NCBI RefSeq assembly: GCF_963665355.1
Contig: NZ_OY762229.1
Span: forward strand, 4,526,001 to 4,590,000
Length of the DNA: 64,000 nucleotides
Reading direction: 5' to 3'
Source: an uncultured Desulfobacter sp.
Lineage (GTDB): Bacteria; Desulfobacterota; Desulfobacteria; Desulfobacterales; Desulfobacteraceae
The first letter of the stretch is position 1, and each line of letters begins with the position of its first letter. Below the pieces are notes generated by a model. It had not been told where the DNA came from, searched no databases, and saw only the letters and a program-made list of their open reading frames with translations. Shown here piece by piece: positions 8,887 to 17,526 of this stretch. Position numbers and translations under genes: made by a program.

Positions 8887-9398
8887 AAAATATGGCAATA
8901 ATTTAATAACCTATTAATTTTATGAAGGAAGGGTGTTGCTGATAAAAGACAATAAGTAAGGGATGGGCACAAAAATGGTCTGCCTCAAGCAGACTATCTC
9001 TGTATCCAAATGGTCAGAAAGGTAATTAAGAGACTTTAACTAAATACCAACCGAGCACTGATTATTTTTTATCAGCAACGACTGGCACAATATCCAATGA
9101 GTTAGAGAACAAAAAAAATCCTTTTTAATCAATTTTAATAGATTGCGTATCTCTCGTAACATTAATTCAAAACATTTGTCAAATATCTCCATCGCCAAAT
9201 CAGGGTCAACGCACGTAAACTTTCTTGATATAGCCTTGTTATGTCAGCCATCATCCTTTATCCGAACACCACATCCTGCAAATATTGTTTATTCATTGCA
9301 GCATTCAATCTTTTTGACTTCATGCTCCCTTTGAAGTTTTTTTTAAGCAGGTTTAACGCAATATGCCGAATTACTGAAAAATTCTCAGGCCCAAACCC
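8887..9398. other. Gene-free accessory stretch
   Basis: About 510 bp between the GNAT gene's upstream repeat and a transposase remnant. It holds a MITE-like inverted-repeat element at 8935-9079 and otherwise AT-rich sequence. The plus-strand ORF at 9143-9334 has no ribosome site and no family resemblance. Confidence 0.4.
8935..9079. mobile_element. MITE-like element with 13-bp terminal inverted repeats
   Basis: Perfect 13-bp inverted repeats, GTTGCTGATAAAA at 8935-8947 and TTTTATCAGCAAC at 9067-9079, bound a 145-bp non-coding segment. The interior contains a small hairpin (GTCTGC at 8978-8983, GCAGAC at 8989-8994). No ORF is inside. Size, termini and closeness to a decayed transposase fit a miniature inverted-repeat element. 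No target-site duplication could be established, and only one copy is seen in this window. Confidence 0.4.
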
Positions 9399-9710
9399 TT
9401 AAAGCCAGCCAATATCAGACGTCATTACGCTTCTACGGGTTTCAATGCGGCCATGCCCCCCATCTACAGTTATATGTTCATCAAAGACATAACCTTCTTT
9501 TTTCATGCTTTCCAGGTTGTCAAAAAATCGGACTGTATTGTCATAAAGAGTCTTGTGATTTTCTTTTAATGCCAGAATGTAATCGCTGTTAAGTTTCATG
9601 ATGGCTTGAGCAATTTTTTTCTGTGTTCCCATGGCATCAATGGAGATGATGCAACCGGATGTAAATAGAAAGATCGAATGAACCCCATTGAGAAAAATGA
9701 AACAGAGCAT
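9399..9710 (-). pseudogene. ISAs1-family (H-repeat-type) transposase remnant
   Basis: The minus-strand frame keeps an internal block of the DDE transposase of the ISAs1 family: GCIISIDAMGTQKKIAQAIMKLNSDYILALKENHKTLYDNTVRFF, then GHGRIETRR and TSDIGWL. The aspartate in ISIDAMG is a catalytic-core residue. Full-length relatives are about 370 residues. Here the N-terminal part is missing and the frame stops right after DIGWL; weak similarity continues past that stop. It is a non-functional relic showing past insertion activity in this accessory region. Confidence 0.75.
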
Positions 9711-10003
9711 TCATGGTATTAAGAGTTCCCAAACAACTTTTGAAGAGGCGTTGGCTACTTTTGTTATTGGTGACCTGGATCGAAAATCTGGAAAATTAAA
9801 TCAAGGATCCAAGGTGAAGACTACCCTTCGAATAGGCTGCTTAACCCCAGTCCGAAAAACCATCACCGGCACCCTGTTGCCATACCACCATCCTTCGACT
9901 CCATCCGCCTGGGCTTAAGTACTTGTCAAATGATTTAAAATTCATTACATTTGACTCTCTTTTAAGATCAAGTACCGTTCCCGACACACCCAAAACGCTC
10001 CAA
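9711..10003. other. Intergenic region next to the transposase relic
   Basis: This region should contain the transposase's N-terminal half if the IS were intact, but I could not recognise it in any minus-strand frame. A plus-strand ORF at 9688-9918 has no clear ribosome site and no known motif. It is probably decayed insertion or flanking DNA. Confidence 0.35.
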
Positions 10004-10023
10004 AGCGACCCGCGGGGGTGGCT
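10004..10023 (+). terminator. Possible hairpin with T-run upstream of the CheD-like gene
   Basis: The arms AGCGACCC and GGGTGGCT (one mismatch, 4-nt loop) are followed within 6 nt by seven T residues. This looks like an intrinsic terminator or attenuator 30 bp upstream of the CheD-like start. It may insulate the gene pair from upstream transcription. Confidence 0.35.
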
Positions 10024-10052
10024 ATCGACTTTTTTTAAGAAATAGAGGTGAT

Positions 10053-10532
10053 ATGGAACATATTGTAGGTATAGGAGATATGAAAGTCAGTAATCAGGTG
10101 GGCGATACCATTGTGACACCCTCAATTGGTTCCGGTATCGGGCTTGTGATATACGACCCAGAAGCGAGGGTGGGAGGGATACTTCATTATATTCTGACGG
10201 ATTCTTCCATTGATGAAATCAAAGCAAAAGATCAGCCGCTCATGTTTGCTGATACCGGCATATCCACATTATTTCAACAGGCATATTTGCTGGGTGCTGA
10301 AAAAACCAGGATCAGGGTATTTGTTGCGGGCGGTGCCCAAATTATTACCCAGGAGAAGAGATTTAATATTGGACAACTCAATTATACAGCTCTGACGCAA
10401 ATATTGACCCGTGAGAATGTTGCCATCTGGAAACAGGCCGTAGGCGGAAACTTGAACCGGACAGTCAGAATGGACATTGCCACTGGTCATATCTCTTTGA
10501 AAACTTCGGGGCAAGGCGAGGTGAAATTTTGA
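10053..10532 (+). CDS. CheD-like protein lacking the catalytic cysteine
   Basis: The 159-residue sequence is CheD-like throughout: VGIGDMKVSNQVGDTIVTPSIGSGIGLVIYDPEARVGGILHYILTDS, then PLMFADTGISTLFQQAYLLGA and RIRVFVAGGAQI. CheD deamidates glutamines on chemoreceptors using a Cys-His-Thr triad. Here Thr22 and His45 are present, but the cysteine of the usual 'GSC' motif is Gly28. It is therefore probably not a deamidase, and may keep only the binding role CheD has towards CheC or receptors. RBS GAGGTGAT precedes the ATG. Its stop overlaps the HDOD gene start, so the two are translationally coupled. No chemotaxis genes are in the window. Confidence 0.8.
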   Translation: MEHIVGIGDMKVSNQVGDTIVTPSIGSGIGLVIYDPEARVGGILHYILTDSSIDEIKAKDQPLMFADTGISTLFQQAYLLGAEKTRIRVFVAGGAQIITQEKRFNIGQLNYTALTQILTRENVAIWKQAVGGNLNRTVRMDIATGHISLKTSGQGEVKF

Positions 10533-11377
10533 CAAATTTTCAGGAAATGGCCCAGGAAATAAAAAACTTAACGCCCATCCCTGCCGTGACCATGTCTCTT
10601 TTAAAGGTTGTGGAAGATCCCAACAAGACCATGGACGATGTAACCAATATCATCCAGTATGATCCGGCCATCACCGCCGATGTTCTTCGAAGCGCCAATT
10701 CGGCATACTTTGGGTTGAAATACCCTGCTGAAACCATTTCGGACGCAGCCAAGATGCTGGGCACGGACCGGCTTGTGGAGCTTGTCTTGCTGAAGGTGGC
10801 GTCCAAAATAATACAAGGGCCTCTGGACGGATACGGTATGCATGAAGGAGCACTGTGGAAACATTCAGTATCCTCAGCCATCATTGCCAAACAGGTGGCG
10901 GTACAACTCGGATTATCCCATTCGTGCACTATATTTACCGCAGCCCTTCTCAAGGATATCGGTAAAACTGTGATGGATAAATATGTCCAAAACGCATATA
11001 AAAAAATTTACAAACTGGTTATCAATGAAAATTTCAGCTTCATGGAGGCAGAAACGAAAGTAATCGGCGTGAACCACGCAGAACTTGGCGGAATGATGGC
11101 CCAGATATGGAAATTTTCTCCCAAAATGGTAAGGATCATCAATAATCACCATCTCCCCCGGGAAGACATGGTAAAGGACAAAGACACGATAGTAGTCTAC
11201 TTAGCCGACTGTATATGCATGATGATGGGCATGGGAATTGGTGCAGACGGCTTGGCCTACAGATTCCACCATCAGGCCATTGAAAAAATCGGAATTTCAG
11301 CGGATGATATTTTAACCATCATTGTGAACTTCACCCCCCAGATGAAGGAAGTGGAAAAGCTGTTGAAGATGGTCTGA
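10529..11377 (+). CDS. HDOD-domain signalling protein
   Basis: The 282-residue protein is a single HDOD domain: LTPIPAVTMSLLKVVEDPNKTMDDVTNIIQYDPAITADVLRSANSAYFG, then KHSVSSAIIAKQVAVQLGLSHSCTIFTAALLKDIGKTVMDKY and INNHHLPREDMVKD. HDOD proteins are HD-related but usually lack full metal-binding sets and act as regulatory scaffolds in motility, biofilm or stress signalling. The start is a TTG overlapping the CheD-like stop (TTGA), supported by GAGG 7 nt upstream. Coupled to a catalytically dead CheD, it may be the output or partner of that protein. Confidence 0.9.
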   Translation: MTNFQEMAQEIKNLTPIPAVTMSLLKVVEDPNKTMDDVTNIIQYDPAITADVLRSANSAYFGLKYPAETISDAAKMLGTDRLVELVLLKVASKIIQGPLDGYGMHEGALWKHSVSSAIIAKQVAVQLGLSHSCTIFTAALLKDIGKTVMDKYVQNAYKKIYKLVINENFSFMEAETKVIGVNHAELGGMMAQIWKFSPKMVRIINNHHLPREDMVKDKDTIVVYLADCICMMMGMGIGADGLAYRFHHQAIEKIGISADDILTIIVNFTPQMKEVEKLLKMV

Positions 11378-11413
11378 CCCACCGGCTGTATCCACCAGCC
11401 AAAGCAGGAGAGG

Positions 11414-12121
11414 TTAAAAGCTATTATCTTTTTCCAATGCTTGTTTCAGAGGACAATCTTCTTTTTGGTCCTGGCCATGCCGATATATTTCCAACACGTC
11501 TATTGATTTTTTGGCCAGATCTCTTCTTGTCTCTCTTCTCTTTCCCTTTACACGTGGAAGTTTCATTGAATCATATGCAGTTGTCTTATGCCGCATCCAT
11601 GCAATTACAGCAGCTTGGGCTCTTTTATCAATAGGAATACGCTGGGTTCTGGCAACGGTTCCGCTACCTACAGGGGTTGCGTGGGTGGTTATGATTTTTC
11701 CAAGAAGTTGTGCCTCTTTTTCATACCTGGGGTGAAAATTCAAAAACTTAATGATCTGATCATTAAATTCTTGTGTATAGGCGTTTTCTTTGGCCTGTCT
11801 TCGTGCCAGTTCCCGTTTTCGCTCATTGGCATAGGCTGGTGTTGCCCTCTTATCAGCCACTTCCTGTTTTGCGGCCAGGATGTTATCAGCGGGAGCCCAG
11901 ATCCCTTTTGACATCATCCGTCTTCGGTATTTTACCTGGACTACCCAGACAGGGCTCTTTGATTTTACTATTCTTGTAACAGCGACATCCCCTGCGGGCA
12001 AAAAAGCCCACCCTTCAGGCGGTGTTAGTTTTTCCCCTGATTCAGAATATAGTGTTCCTTCTGTAGGCCCTGGAGAAACACTTAAATGCTGATGCGCCAT
12101 TTTCTGTGCCTTAATAATCAT
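11414..12121 (-). CDS. DUF2293-like hypothetical protein
   Basis: The 235-residue basic protein has two recognisable parts. An N-terminal region holds LTPPEGWAFLPAGDVAVTRIVKSKSPVWVVQVKYRRRMMSKGIWAP. A C-terminal domain reads HATPVGSGTVARTQRIPIDKRAQAAVIAWMRHKTTAYDSM, matching my recollection of DUF2293. A charged helical linker joins them, and the tail is Lys/Arg-rich (LPRVKGKRRETRRDLAKKS). That composition suggests nucleic-acid binding, but no activity is known. No membrane segment is present. It converges on the HDOD gene, with 36 bp between them. Confidence 0.65.
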   Translation of the reverse strand: MIIKAQKMAHQHLSVSPGPTEGTLYSESGEKLTPPEGWAFLPAGDVAVTRIVKSKSPVWVVQVKYRRRMMSKGIWAPADNILAAKQEVADKRATPAYANERKRELARRQAKENAYTQEFNDQIIKFLNFHPRYEKEAQLLGKIITTHATPVGSGTVARTQRIPIDKRAQAAVIAWMRHKTTAYDSMKLPRVKGKRRETRRDLAKKSIDVLEIYRHGQDQKEDCPLKQALEKDNSF

Positions 12122-12288
12122 TTAAATCCAATGGTCTCAGCGAGGCTATCGAAAAACAGCTTCACTTGAACGTATTGCAGTCCTACTCTATCAAGAACCA
12201 TGATACGAAGGAGGCGTCGGCAACCAGATCTTATTGCCGGTGCGGGCCGTAATTATTTTCCGTTCTCTCTGGAAAACAGAACCCTTCG

Positions 12289-12648
12289 CTACGGAATCAC
12301 CGCCCCGATTTTGAGAACAGGCAAGATGCCTGCAAGTCCAAAAAAGAAGAGCAGTACAAGGCCAAGGAATACGGACAAAGAGGTGTGCAGCATAATCCAT
12401 TCCTTTCTAATGATTTCGTCCCTACCCTTTAACCGAAAGGCAAGAATCAGAGTCAGTGCTGTCCAGACCCAAGGAACAAGCTGGGACCATCCACGAAGGC
12501 GGATGGCTAAATATGTAAAAATTGGCAAAGCCGCATCGGTTTCGGCATATCTGACTAACAGGTTATGAGCTGGAGCTATGGCGACCTGGGAGACAAGCCA
12601 AAACAGGAGCAATACAAATACATTGCAACAGACCGTCAATTTCCACAT
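12289..12648 (-). CDS. Small membrane protein, unknown function
   Basis: The ATG at 12648 is preceded by AAGGAG at 9 nt spacing, a better start than the TTG further upstream, and gives 119 residues. Three hydrophobic helices are visible: TVCCNVFVLLLFWLVSQVAIA, LVPWVWTALTLILAFRL and TSLSVFLGLVLLFFFGLAGILP, with basic loops between. I recognise no family. Upstream on the same strand a different frame (12563-12931) remains open and could be a broken or separate upstream gene. Confidence 0.5.
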   Translation of the reverse strand: MWKLTVCCNVFVLLLFWLVSQVAIAPAHNLLVRYAETDAALPIFTYLAIRLRGWSQLVPWVWTALTLILAFRLKGRDEIIRKEWIMLHTSLSVFLGLVLLFFFGLAGILPVLKIGAVIP

Positions 12649-13060
12649 GGCAAAGAACTCCTTGGGGTCGTTTAAAGGCTTTGGTGACCGCAGCTGGTAC
12701 AGTGGCGACAATAGCAATATCTGTTTGCCGATCTTCTGAAAAAAGGTTCACCTCTTCAGTATGCTTATCATCTATTAGAACAAGTCGGCAAGTTGATTTT
12801 TCTAGTCGAAATCCAGTACCATGCATTCTTTTTGAGGCAGCGTTTGCCTGTTCCAGTTGATCTGAAATCCATTTATACTTTACCTGATGGTTCGCAGTTG
12901 ATATTCTCGTATTGTGCAGGATCAATCCCATGACAGGCTTGTTGACGATAGATCTGCAATTGTCATCCGACAGGAACTAAGATACGCTTTCATATGGTTC
13001 ATGTGAAAGTAAAAAGATTCTCTGAAAATACCTAACGAGACCCAAGATGCTCGAGGAAAC
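12649..13060. other. Region without a convincing gene
   Basis: A minus-strand frame is open across 12563-12931 but runs into the membrane-protein gene in another frame and has no recognisable domain or ribosome site. It might be the soluble front half of a frameshifted gene. No repeat or RNA was seen here. Confidence 0.35.
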
Positions 13061-13447
13061 ATGAAAAAGAGAGAGCCCGCCTTCCCATGGTGCACAGGTG
13101 TTCCCAGACCAACCGTCATTGCCAATCTCGATGCTGAGGAGGTCTTAATTTTTTATTACACTGCGCCGGTTTGTGCTTCTGTGTGCAAGATTGCCGTGAT
13201 GAAATTCTCAGGTGCAAGGGGTATTGAAAGCAGCTCAATAAATGATGAAAAAAACCATTTTTTGCGGTCCGGCCTTGTGAGGGATTCGATCTATGTCAAA
13301 ACAAAGGGTGGTAAGAAAGAGTATGTATTCCTGTTTCATAATGAGGTCATCAAGATCACCGCGGATTCATTGGTAGAAATCCCAGGCGAAGACAATCTGC
13401 CGGCAAATATTATAAAACACCAAAACTCTGAATTTGAGCGGGAGTGA
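13061..13447 (+). CDS. Hypothetical protein
   Basis: This 128-residue ORF has a good ribosome site (GAGGAAAC directly before ATG). The body reads like a folded beta-rich domain (SGLVRDSIYVKTKGGKKEYVFLFHNEVIKITADSLVEIPGEDNLP), while the first 45 residues are less convincing and include several cysteines. No family is recognised, and there is no signal or membrane segment. It stands alone on the plus strand among minus-strand genes in the accessory region. Confidence 0.4.
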   Translation: MKKREPAFPWCTGVPRPTVIANLDAEEVLIFYYTAPVCASVCKIAVMKFSGARGIESSSINDEKNHFLRSGLVRDSIYVKTKGGKKEYVFLFHNEVIKITADSLVEIPGEDNLPANIIKHQNSEFERE

Positions 13448-13552
13448 AGCGCTGATAATTATTGATGGGATCGGCTGATCATTTCCATCTTGTAGTACTT
13501 CTCTCAGGGATTGGTGTTGCAAACGAACCCAAAACCCGGCCCATTGTCACAA

Positions 13553-16500
13553 TTACACGCCGCAGAAGGCCATCACATTGGCCCAGATAACCTTTAACGG
13601 AAAGCGCCATGGGATCTTTGCCCGGGCCGAAATTCGGGTAGAGGGAAGGATGTCCAGGCAAAACTCCTCGGTTCTGACCGGTGAGTCTTGTCCGGAAATA
13701 ATGGTTTCAATCACCGCATAATATCTCTGCCCGACCTCAAAGGGATTGGTGCCTGACAGGCCGCCAAGGGTCAGACTTGTTTCCTTAGTCCTAAATACAT
13801 GTGTGTAACGCCCTGGTTGACTCCCGATGCGCAGGATATATTCCGTTGTATAAGAATTGTTTTTTTCCCAGGAAAAGGTGACCCGCTCCCCGTCGATGGC
13901 AGCTTTGTATGCCACTGGTGTCGCCGCTTTGCTTACTGTTATGGCAGGCAAGCTGTTCATACCGTATATCCTGGCCGGATTGGCATGGGCATCCAGCATG
14001 CGTTTCATCTTCTCCGGGATACGGTCCCCGTCAAAGAAACCGATCATCAGAGCGAATCGACTGGTGGCACCGTTATAGGTCGGGGCAGCACTGTGGTATT
14101 GTTCGCCTGAGATCAGAGAAGCCTCGTAACCCTGTCCGTTTCCCCAGGTGGGACGGCGGTTTTGCTTGCCGTGATAAGACCCGAAGGGATTAATATCTGC
14201 CTTGAATTCACCTTTTGCCCTGTCATATTTTACCTTGACCGGGGCGCCGGCAAAGTTGGCAGCAACGGCCTGATCAATACTCAGGGCCAGTCCCTGGTTA
14301 CCTGCAGCCATCCCCACGTATCCTGCAGTGATATGGTTATTAACGTTGTCCAGGTCCAGATTTTCCTCTGAATGTCTGTGGTAATCAAGATCATAGGCGG
14401 AATCAATCCCGAAGTAGTTATGCTTGAGGATACGAACAGGCCTGTTTTTAGTGGCGCCGGCTTTCAGGCGCAGCTCCAGCGGTGCAACCTCCTGCCATTC
14501 CAGATCAGCCGGGACAGCCAGCCTGTGGATATCGGCCTTGATCAGATCCGTGTTGACCGTGGCAGGATACCGGACTTCGCCCTGGACAAATAAATAGGGC
14601 AGATCGTCCATCAGGCCGAAAGTATAGTTGACTGATCCCGGTGAAAGGGTTCGGTTTTCAGGGCCTGTCCAGGTTCCCGTCATCCTGACTACAGCGGTAT
14701 GATCATTCTGGGCAGCATCGACGGTCAATGTCCCGGGAGATTTTTTTATTCCCCCATAGCGAATGTAGGGCATCAGGCTTCCGGGAGACAGCATCTGCTT
14801 GCCGCTCCAGGTGAGGTCTGATAATGCTCCGGTGCGGTCAAATCCCAATGTCATATTTCGGTTCTTCAGCATAGTGACGGCTGATGATCTGTCCACCGTC
14901 AATACCTTGTCCAAGCCTTGGGGCGCAGGTCCCAGGGTCAGGGTATAGAAACCGTCCGGTGCGGGGTAATCCCCTGAAATGTAGAATCGTCCGTCTGTGG
15001 AACCCGGGACAAGGACCAGGGGATAAGTTCTGCGGTTCTGTGCCGTCAGATAAAGCCCTTTGCCGCTTTTGCCGCCAGTGATTTCGGCCATCTTCTCCCC
15101 AAGTATTACAAAACGGTTCCCCAGGGATGACTCGTGGTATTCTAACCTGGTCTTTTCGCTGTGTATTGCCGAACCTATCAGCATTAGGTTCTCTAAGGCC
15201 TTGTGCCCGGCAGGCACAGGCGAAGAAACAAGTTCTTTTTGAACAGCATGGTGAATGGCCGCCTCAATTTGATCTCCCAGCCGGTCCATGTGGCTCAAAA
15301 TATTTTCCATGGCCAGGCGGCGCTGGGGTGCCACATAAGGGGTGGCCATTCCAAAATTAGTGGAGGATAAAGCCGTCATTCTCAGGATATAGGCCTTGTC
15401 CATCAGGGGGCGGACCTGGGATGAGAAATCGGGGGCCCTGAGCAGAGAAATACATTTTTCAGCTGTGCTGTGGATACGCCTGGCTTCAACAATCCGGGTC
15501 CAATATTCCGTTGCCGCCCGTTTCTCCGACCAGGAATTATAGCCGTCAAAACTGCCGTCAGCCGTATCCTGGCTGAATGAGACACTGCCGGCCGGTCCGT
15601 GGTTCGCAAGATAATCGTTAACGGTGGTAAACCTGACGTAATTGAGATCCTGTACCTCTTTGATCAGCCCTTCAAGGCCTTTGGTATTGGGCAGCTGGTT
15701 CAGCGGCCATTTCAGCCGGTCTGCCCCGGTCCAGAATTCGGAATCCGCATCAAAGTTGATAAAGATCAGTACATCCCGGCGAATTTCCCCCTGGCGCTGC
15801 ATCCGGTGAAGATTATGGACCCACTGTCCCAGACTGACGTTTTCAACCAGATCGCCAATGTTATATGTGGGAATCACCAGGGTTTCCTCACCGGTCTGGT
15901 CATTTTTATAGGCAAGGGGATTGTGGGCCTCTTCCTGGGTCAATTTTCTGGAAAATACCCGGAAAGTATCAAAAGGAGTGGCACTGTAATACAGGGATAC
16001 TGCTTTGACACCAAATTGTTTATATATTTCAAAATTTCCGGGGGTGGTCATCATCTCCTGGGGACGGACAATGGGGCTGTAACTGCCGAAAATATCTTTT
16101 ACCCCGCTGCCCCAGGGATTGGATATGGACCAGTTCACCGCATCGGTGAACTCCTCCCGGGTCATGGCAGATGCAAGACCGTTGTTGTAGGACATCAGCA
16201 GCATTTCGTCCCGTCCTTGGGACACCCTGCGTTTTACGTCCTTGATGATATCCGGTGCATGTTCCGGCAGCAGGTGTTCCAGGGAAAAATGATTGTCAAA
16301 TTCCCAGGAAGCCCTTACCGGGACACCCTGTTCATTAAACCGGTCCAGGGTGGCAAGGATATGACGGATAACTCGTATATCCTTGCCAAATCCGTTTTCA
16401 TCGTTGGTGTCCCCGCGAAAAGAGTGGTATAGATTACCATGAAATCCAAAGGCCACATATACCTTGTTATTCCGGTGGACCGCAGGCTGTGCGTCAACAG

Positions 16501-16594
16501 GGTCAATGACAGACAAACAGCGAAGTCCGGCCGATCCTATAATAAGGATAACTATCAGCCATCCGTATGTTTTTTTCTTGAACCACATAGCCAT
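13553..16594 (-). CDS. Exported GH57/GH38-like glycoside hydrolase or deacetylase
   Basis: The 1013-residue protein starts with a short basic segment and a hydrophobic helix (TYGWLIVILIIGSAGLRCLSV), a signal anchor or signal peptide. Next comes a catalytic-barrel-like domain (KVYVAFGFHGNLYHSFRGD ... RASWEFDNHFSLEHLLPEHAPDIIKDVKRRVSQGRDEMLLMSYNN ... INFDADSEFWTGADR) of the kind in GH57/GH38 and related deacetylases. A large beta-sandwich middle part resembles alpha-mannosidase C-terminal domains. A fibronectin-III-like module follows near residues 900-980 (PVAYKAAIDGERVTFSWEKNNSYTTEYILRIGS). It probably acts on polysaccharide outside the cytoplasm; substrate unknown. The ending (FPLKVIWANVMAFCGV) is hydrophobic. 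Confidence 0.6.
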   Translation of the reverse strand: MAMWFKKKTYGWLIVILIIGSAGLRCLSVIDPVDAQPAVHRNNKVYVAFGFHGNLYHSFRGDTNDENGFGKDIRVIRHILATLDRFNEQGVPVRASWEFDNHFSLEHLLPEHAPDIIKDVKRRVSQGRDEMLLMSYNNGLASAMTREEFTDAVNWSISNPWGSGVKDIFGSYSPIVRPQEMMTTPGNFEIYKQFGVKAVSLYYSATPFDTFRVFSRKLTQEEAHNPLAYKNDQTGEETLVIPTYNIGDLVENVSLGQWVHNLHRMQRQGEIRRDVLIFINFDADSEFWTGADRLKWPLNQLPNTKGLEGLIKEVQDLNYVRFTTVNDYLANHGPAGSVSFSQDTADGSFDGYNSWSEKRAATEYWTRIVEARRIHSTAEKCISLLRAPDFSSQVRPLMDKAYILRMTALSSTNFGMATPYVAPQRRLAMENILSHMDRLGDQIEAAIHHAVQKELVSSPVPAGHKALENLMLIGSAIHSEKTRLEYHESSLGNRFVILGEKMAEITGGKSGKGLYLTAQNRRTYPLVLVPGSTDGRFYISGDYPAPDGFYTLTLGPAPQGLDKVLTVDRSSAVTMLKNRNMTLGFDRTGALSDLTWSGKQMLSPGSLMPYIRYGGIKKSPGTLTVDAAQNDHTAVVRMTGTWTGPENRTLSPGSVNYTFGLMDDLPYLFVQGEVRYPATVNTDLIKADIHRLAVPADLEWQEVAPLELRLKAGATKNRPVRILKHNYFGIDSAYDLDYHRHSEENLDLDNVNNHITAGYVGMAAGNQGLALSIDQAVAANFAGAPVKVKYDRAKGEFKADINPFGSYHGKQNRRPTWGNGQGYEASLISGEQYHSAAPTYNGATSRFALMIGFFDGDRIPEKMKRMLDAHANPARIYGMNSLPAITVSKAATPVAYKAAIDGERVTFSWEKNNSYTTEYILRIGSQPGRYTHVFRTKETSLTLGGLSGTNPFEVGQRYYAVIETIISGQDSPVRTEEFCLDILPSTRISARAKIPWRFPLKVIWANVMAFCGV

Positions 16595-16769
16595 ATCTCT
16601 TCCAAATACAATTCTTACAAAACACTAATAAAAATATAACATTCCGTGCAGTGTCTCAAGGATATTATTGGAAATACAGGAAATTCTAATAATGCAGCCA
16701 AGACTAACTTTTATTGGACCGTTGTGATAGTGCTTTCCGGAAGATTCTAAAGAATGGGATGAATTGCTG

Positions 16770-17141
16770 TTAGAGAGAAAACAGGGCCAGAATCCACAGA
16801 AAGGCGGTAAGTGCCAGGCTGACGAATACCGCAGCACTACCCATGTCCTTGGCCTGGCCGGCCAGTTTGTGGAATTCGGGAGAGGCAAGGTCCACCACGG
16901 CCTCAATGGCAGAGTTGAGTAACTCTGTGATCAGCACCAATGCCATGACGGAAAAAAGCATTCCTTTCCATGGCAGGGACAGGGGCAAAAAGATAAGCAC
17001 CAGGGTTAGTACGGCAACCAGGATGCTCTCCTGCCGGAAGGCTGCTTCCTGGGCAAAGGCATGCCTCAGTCCCCTGAGGGAATAAAAAAAGGCTTTCCAT
17101 ATCCGGGTTATACCGGTTTTGGGATCAGGCTTGGTTTCCAT
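16770..17141 (-). CDS. dgkA: Diacylglycerol kinase (DgkA type)
   Basis: The 123-residue inner-membrane enzyme phosphorylates diacylglycerol, recycling lipid released by periplasmic glycan synthesis. The family signature is intact: ELLNSAIEAVVDLASPEFHKLAGQAKDMGSAAVFVSL. Three membrane helices are visible (SILVAVLTLVLIFLPLSL, MLFSVMALVLITELLNS, VFVSLALTAFLWILALF). Length matches E. coli DgkA (122). It lies downstream of the small RHH gene on the same strand. Confidence 0.93.
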   Translation of the reverse strand: METKPDPKTGITRIWKAFFYSLRGLRHAFAQEAAFRQESILVAVLTLVLIFLPLSLPWKGMLFSVMALVLITELLNSAIEAVVDLASPEFHKLAGQAKDMGSAAVFVSLALTAFLWILALFSL

Positions 17142-17205
17142 ATTTTGTTTCTTCCAGGGATTTTATTTAGCGTTAAAAGCTTGGCATGGCTTTGAGTATT
17201 AACGA

Positions 17206-17376
17206 TTACGCCCTGTTCTGATCTCTTAGAAACCTGTCTATAGCCTCTATCAAAACGCCACCGACATCTGTACCATTTTCATTGGCAAACCGTTCCATCC
17301 GTTCCACCATCTGGCAAGGTAGTTGAACTGTTAAGCTCTGGGTGGGATCTAAACACTCATTTTTATCTTCGTTCAT
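17206..17376 (-). CDS. Small ribbon-helix-helix-like protein
   Basis: From the ATG at 17376 (AAAGGA about 5 nt upstream, better than the first in-frame ATG at 17412) this encodes 56 residues: MNEDKNECLDPTQSLTVQL then PCQMVERMERFANENGTDVGGVLIEAIDRFLRDQNRA. The pattern of one beta strand followed by two helices fits the RHH/CopG fold of small repressors and antitoxins. No toxin gene is adjacent, so an orphan regulator is more likely than a toxin-antitoxin pair. Confidence 0.6.
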   Translation of the reverse strand: MNEDKNECLDPTQSLTVQLPCQMVERMERFANENGTDVGGVLIEAIDRFLRDQNRA

Positions 17377-17526
17377 TGCATTCCTTTCAAATTTTTTCTG
17401 ATTATAAAGCATTTAGGGAATATGACCAGAGAACAATGACATGGACTGGATAAATTTATTTATAATCAGCGGCGGCCCTGGAAAACCTTAGGTCCATAGG
17501 TCCCCTGGTAACGGCAGGGATAACTG

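Noticed and set aside
12563-12931. 122-codon minus-strand ORF upstream of the small membrane protein
   Set aside because: No ribosome site or family; its 3' part overlaps the better supported membrane-protein frame. It could be a broken gene, but I cannot show it.
15599-16432. 277-codon plus-strand ORF
   Set aside because: Antisense to the GH57/GH38-like gene, which has a signal anchor and domain structure; the ORF has neither.
17206-17412. Toxin-antitoxin pair
   Set aside because: Only an RHH-like candidate antitoxin is present; the neighbours are dgkA and a helicase, with no toxin-sized partner gene.
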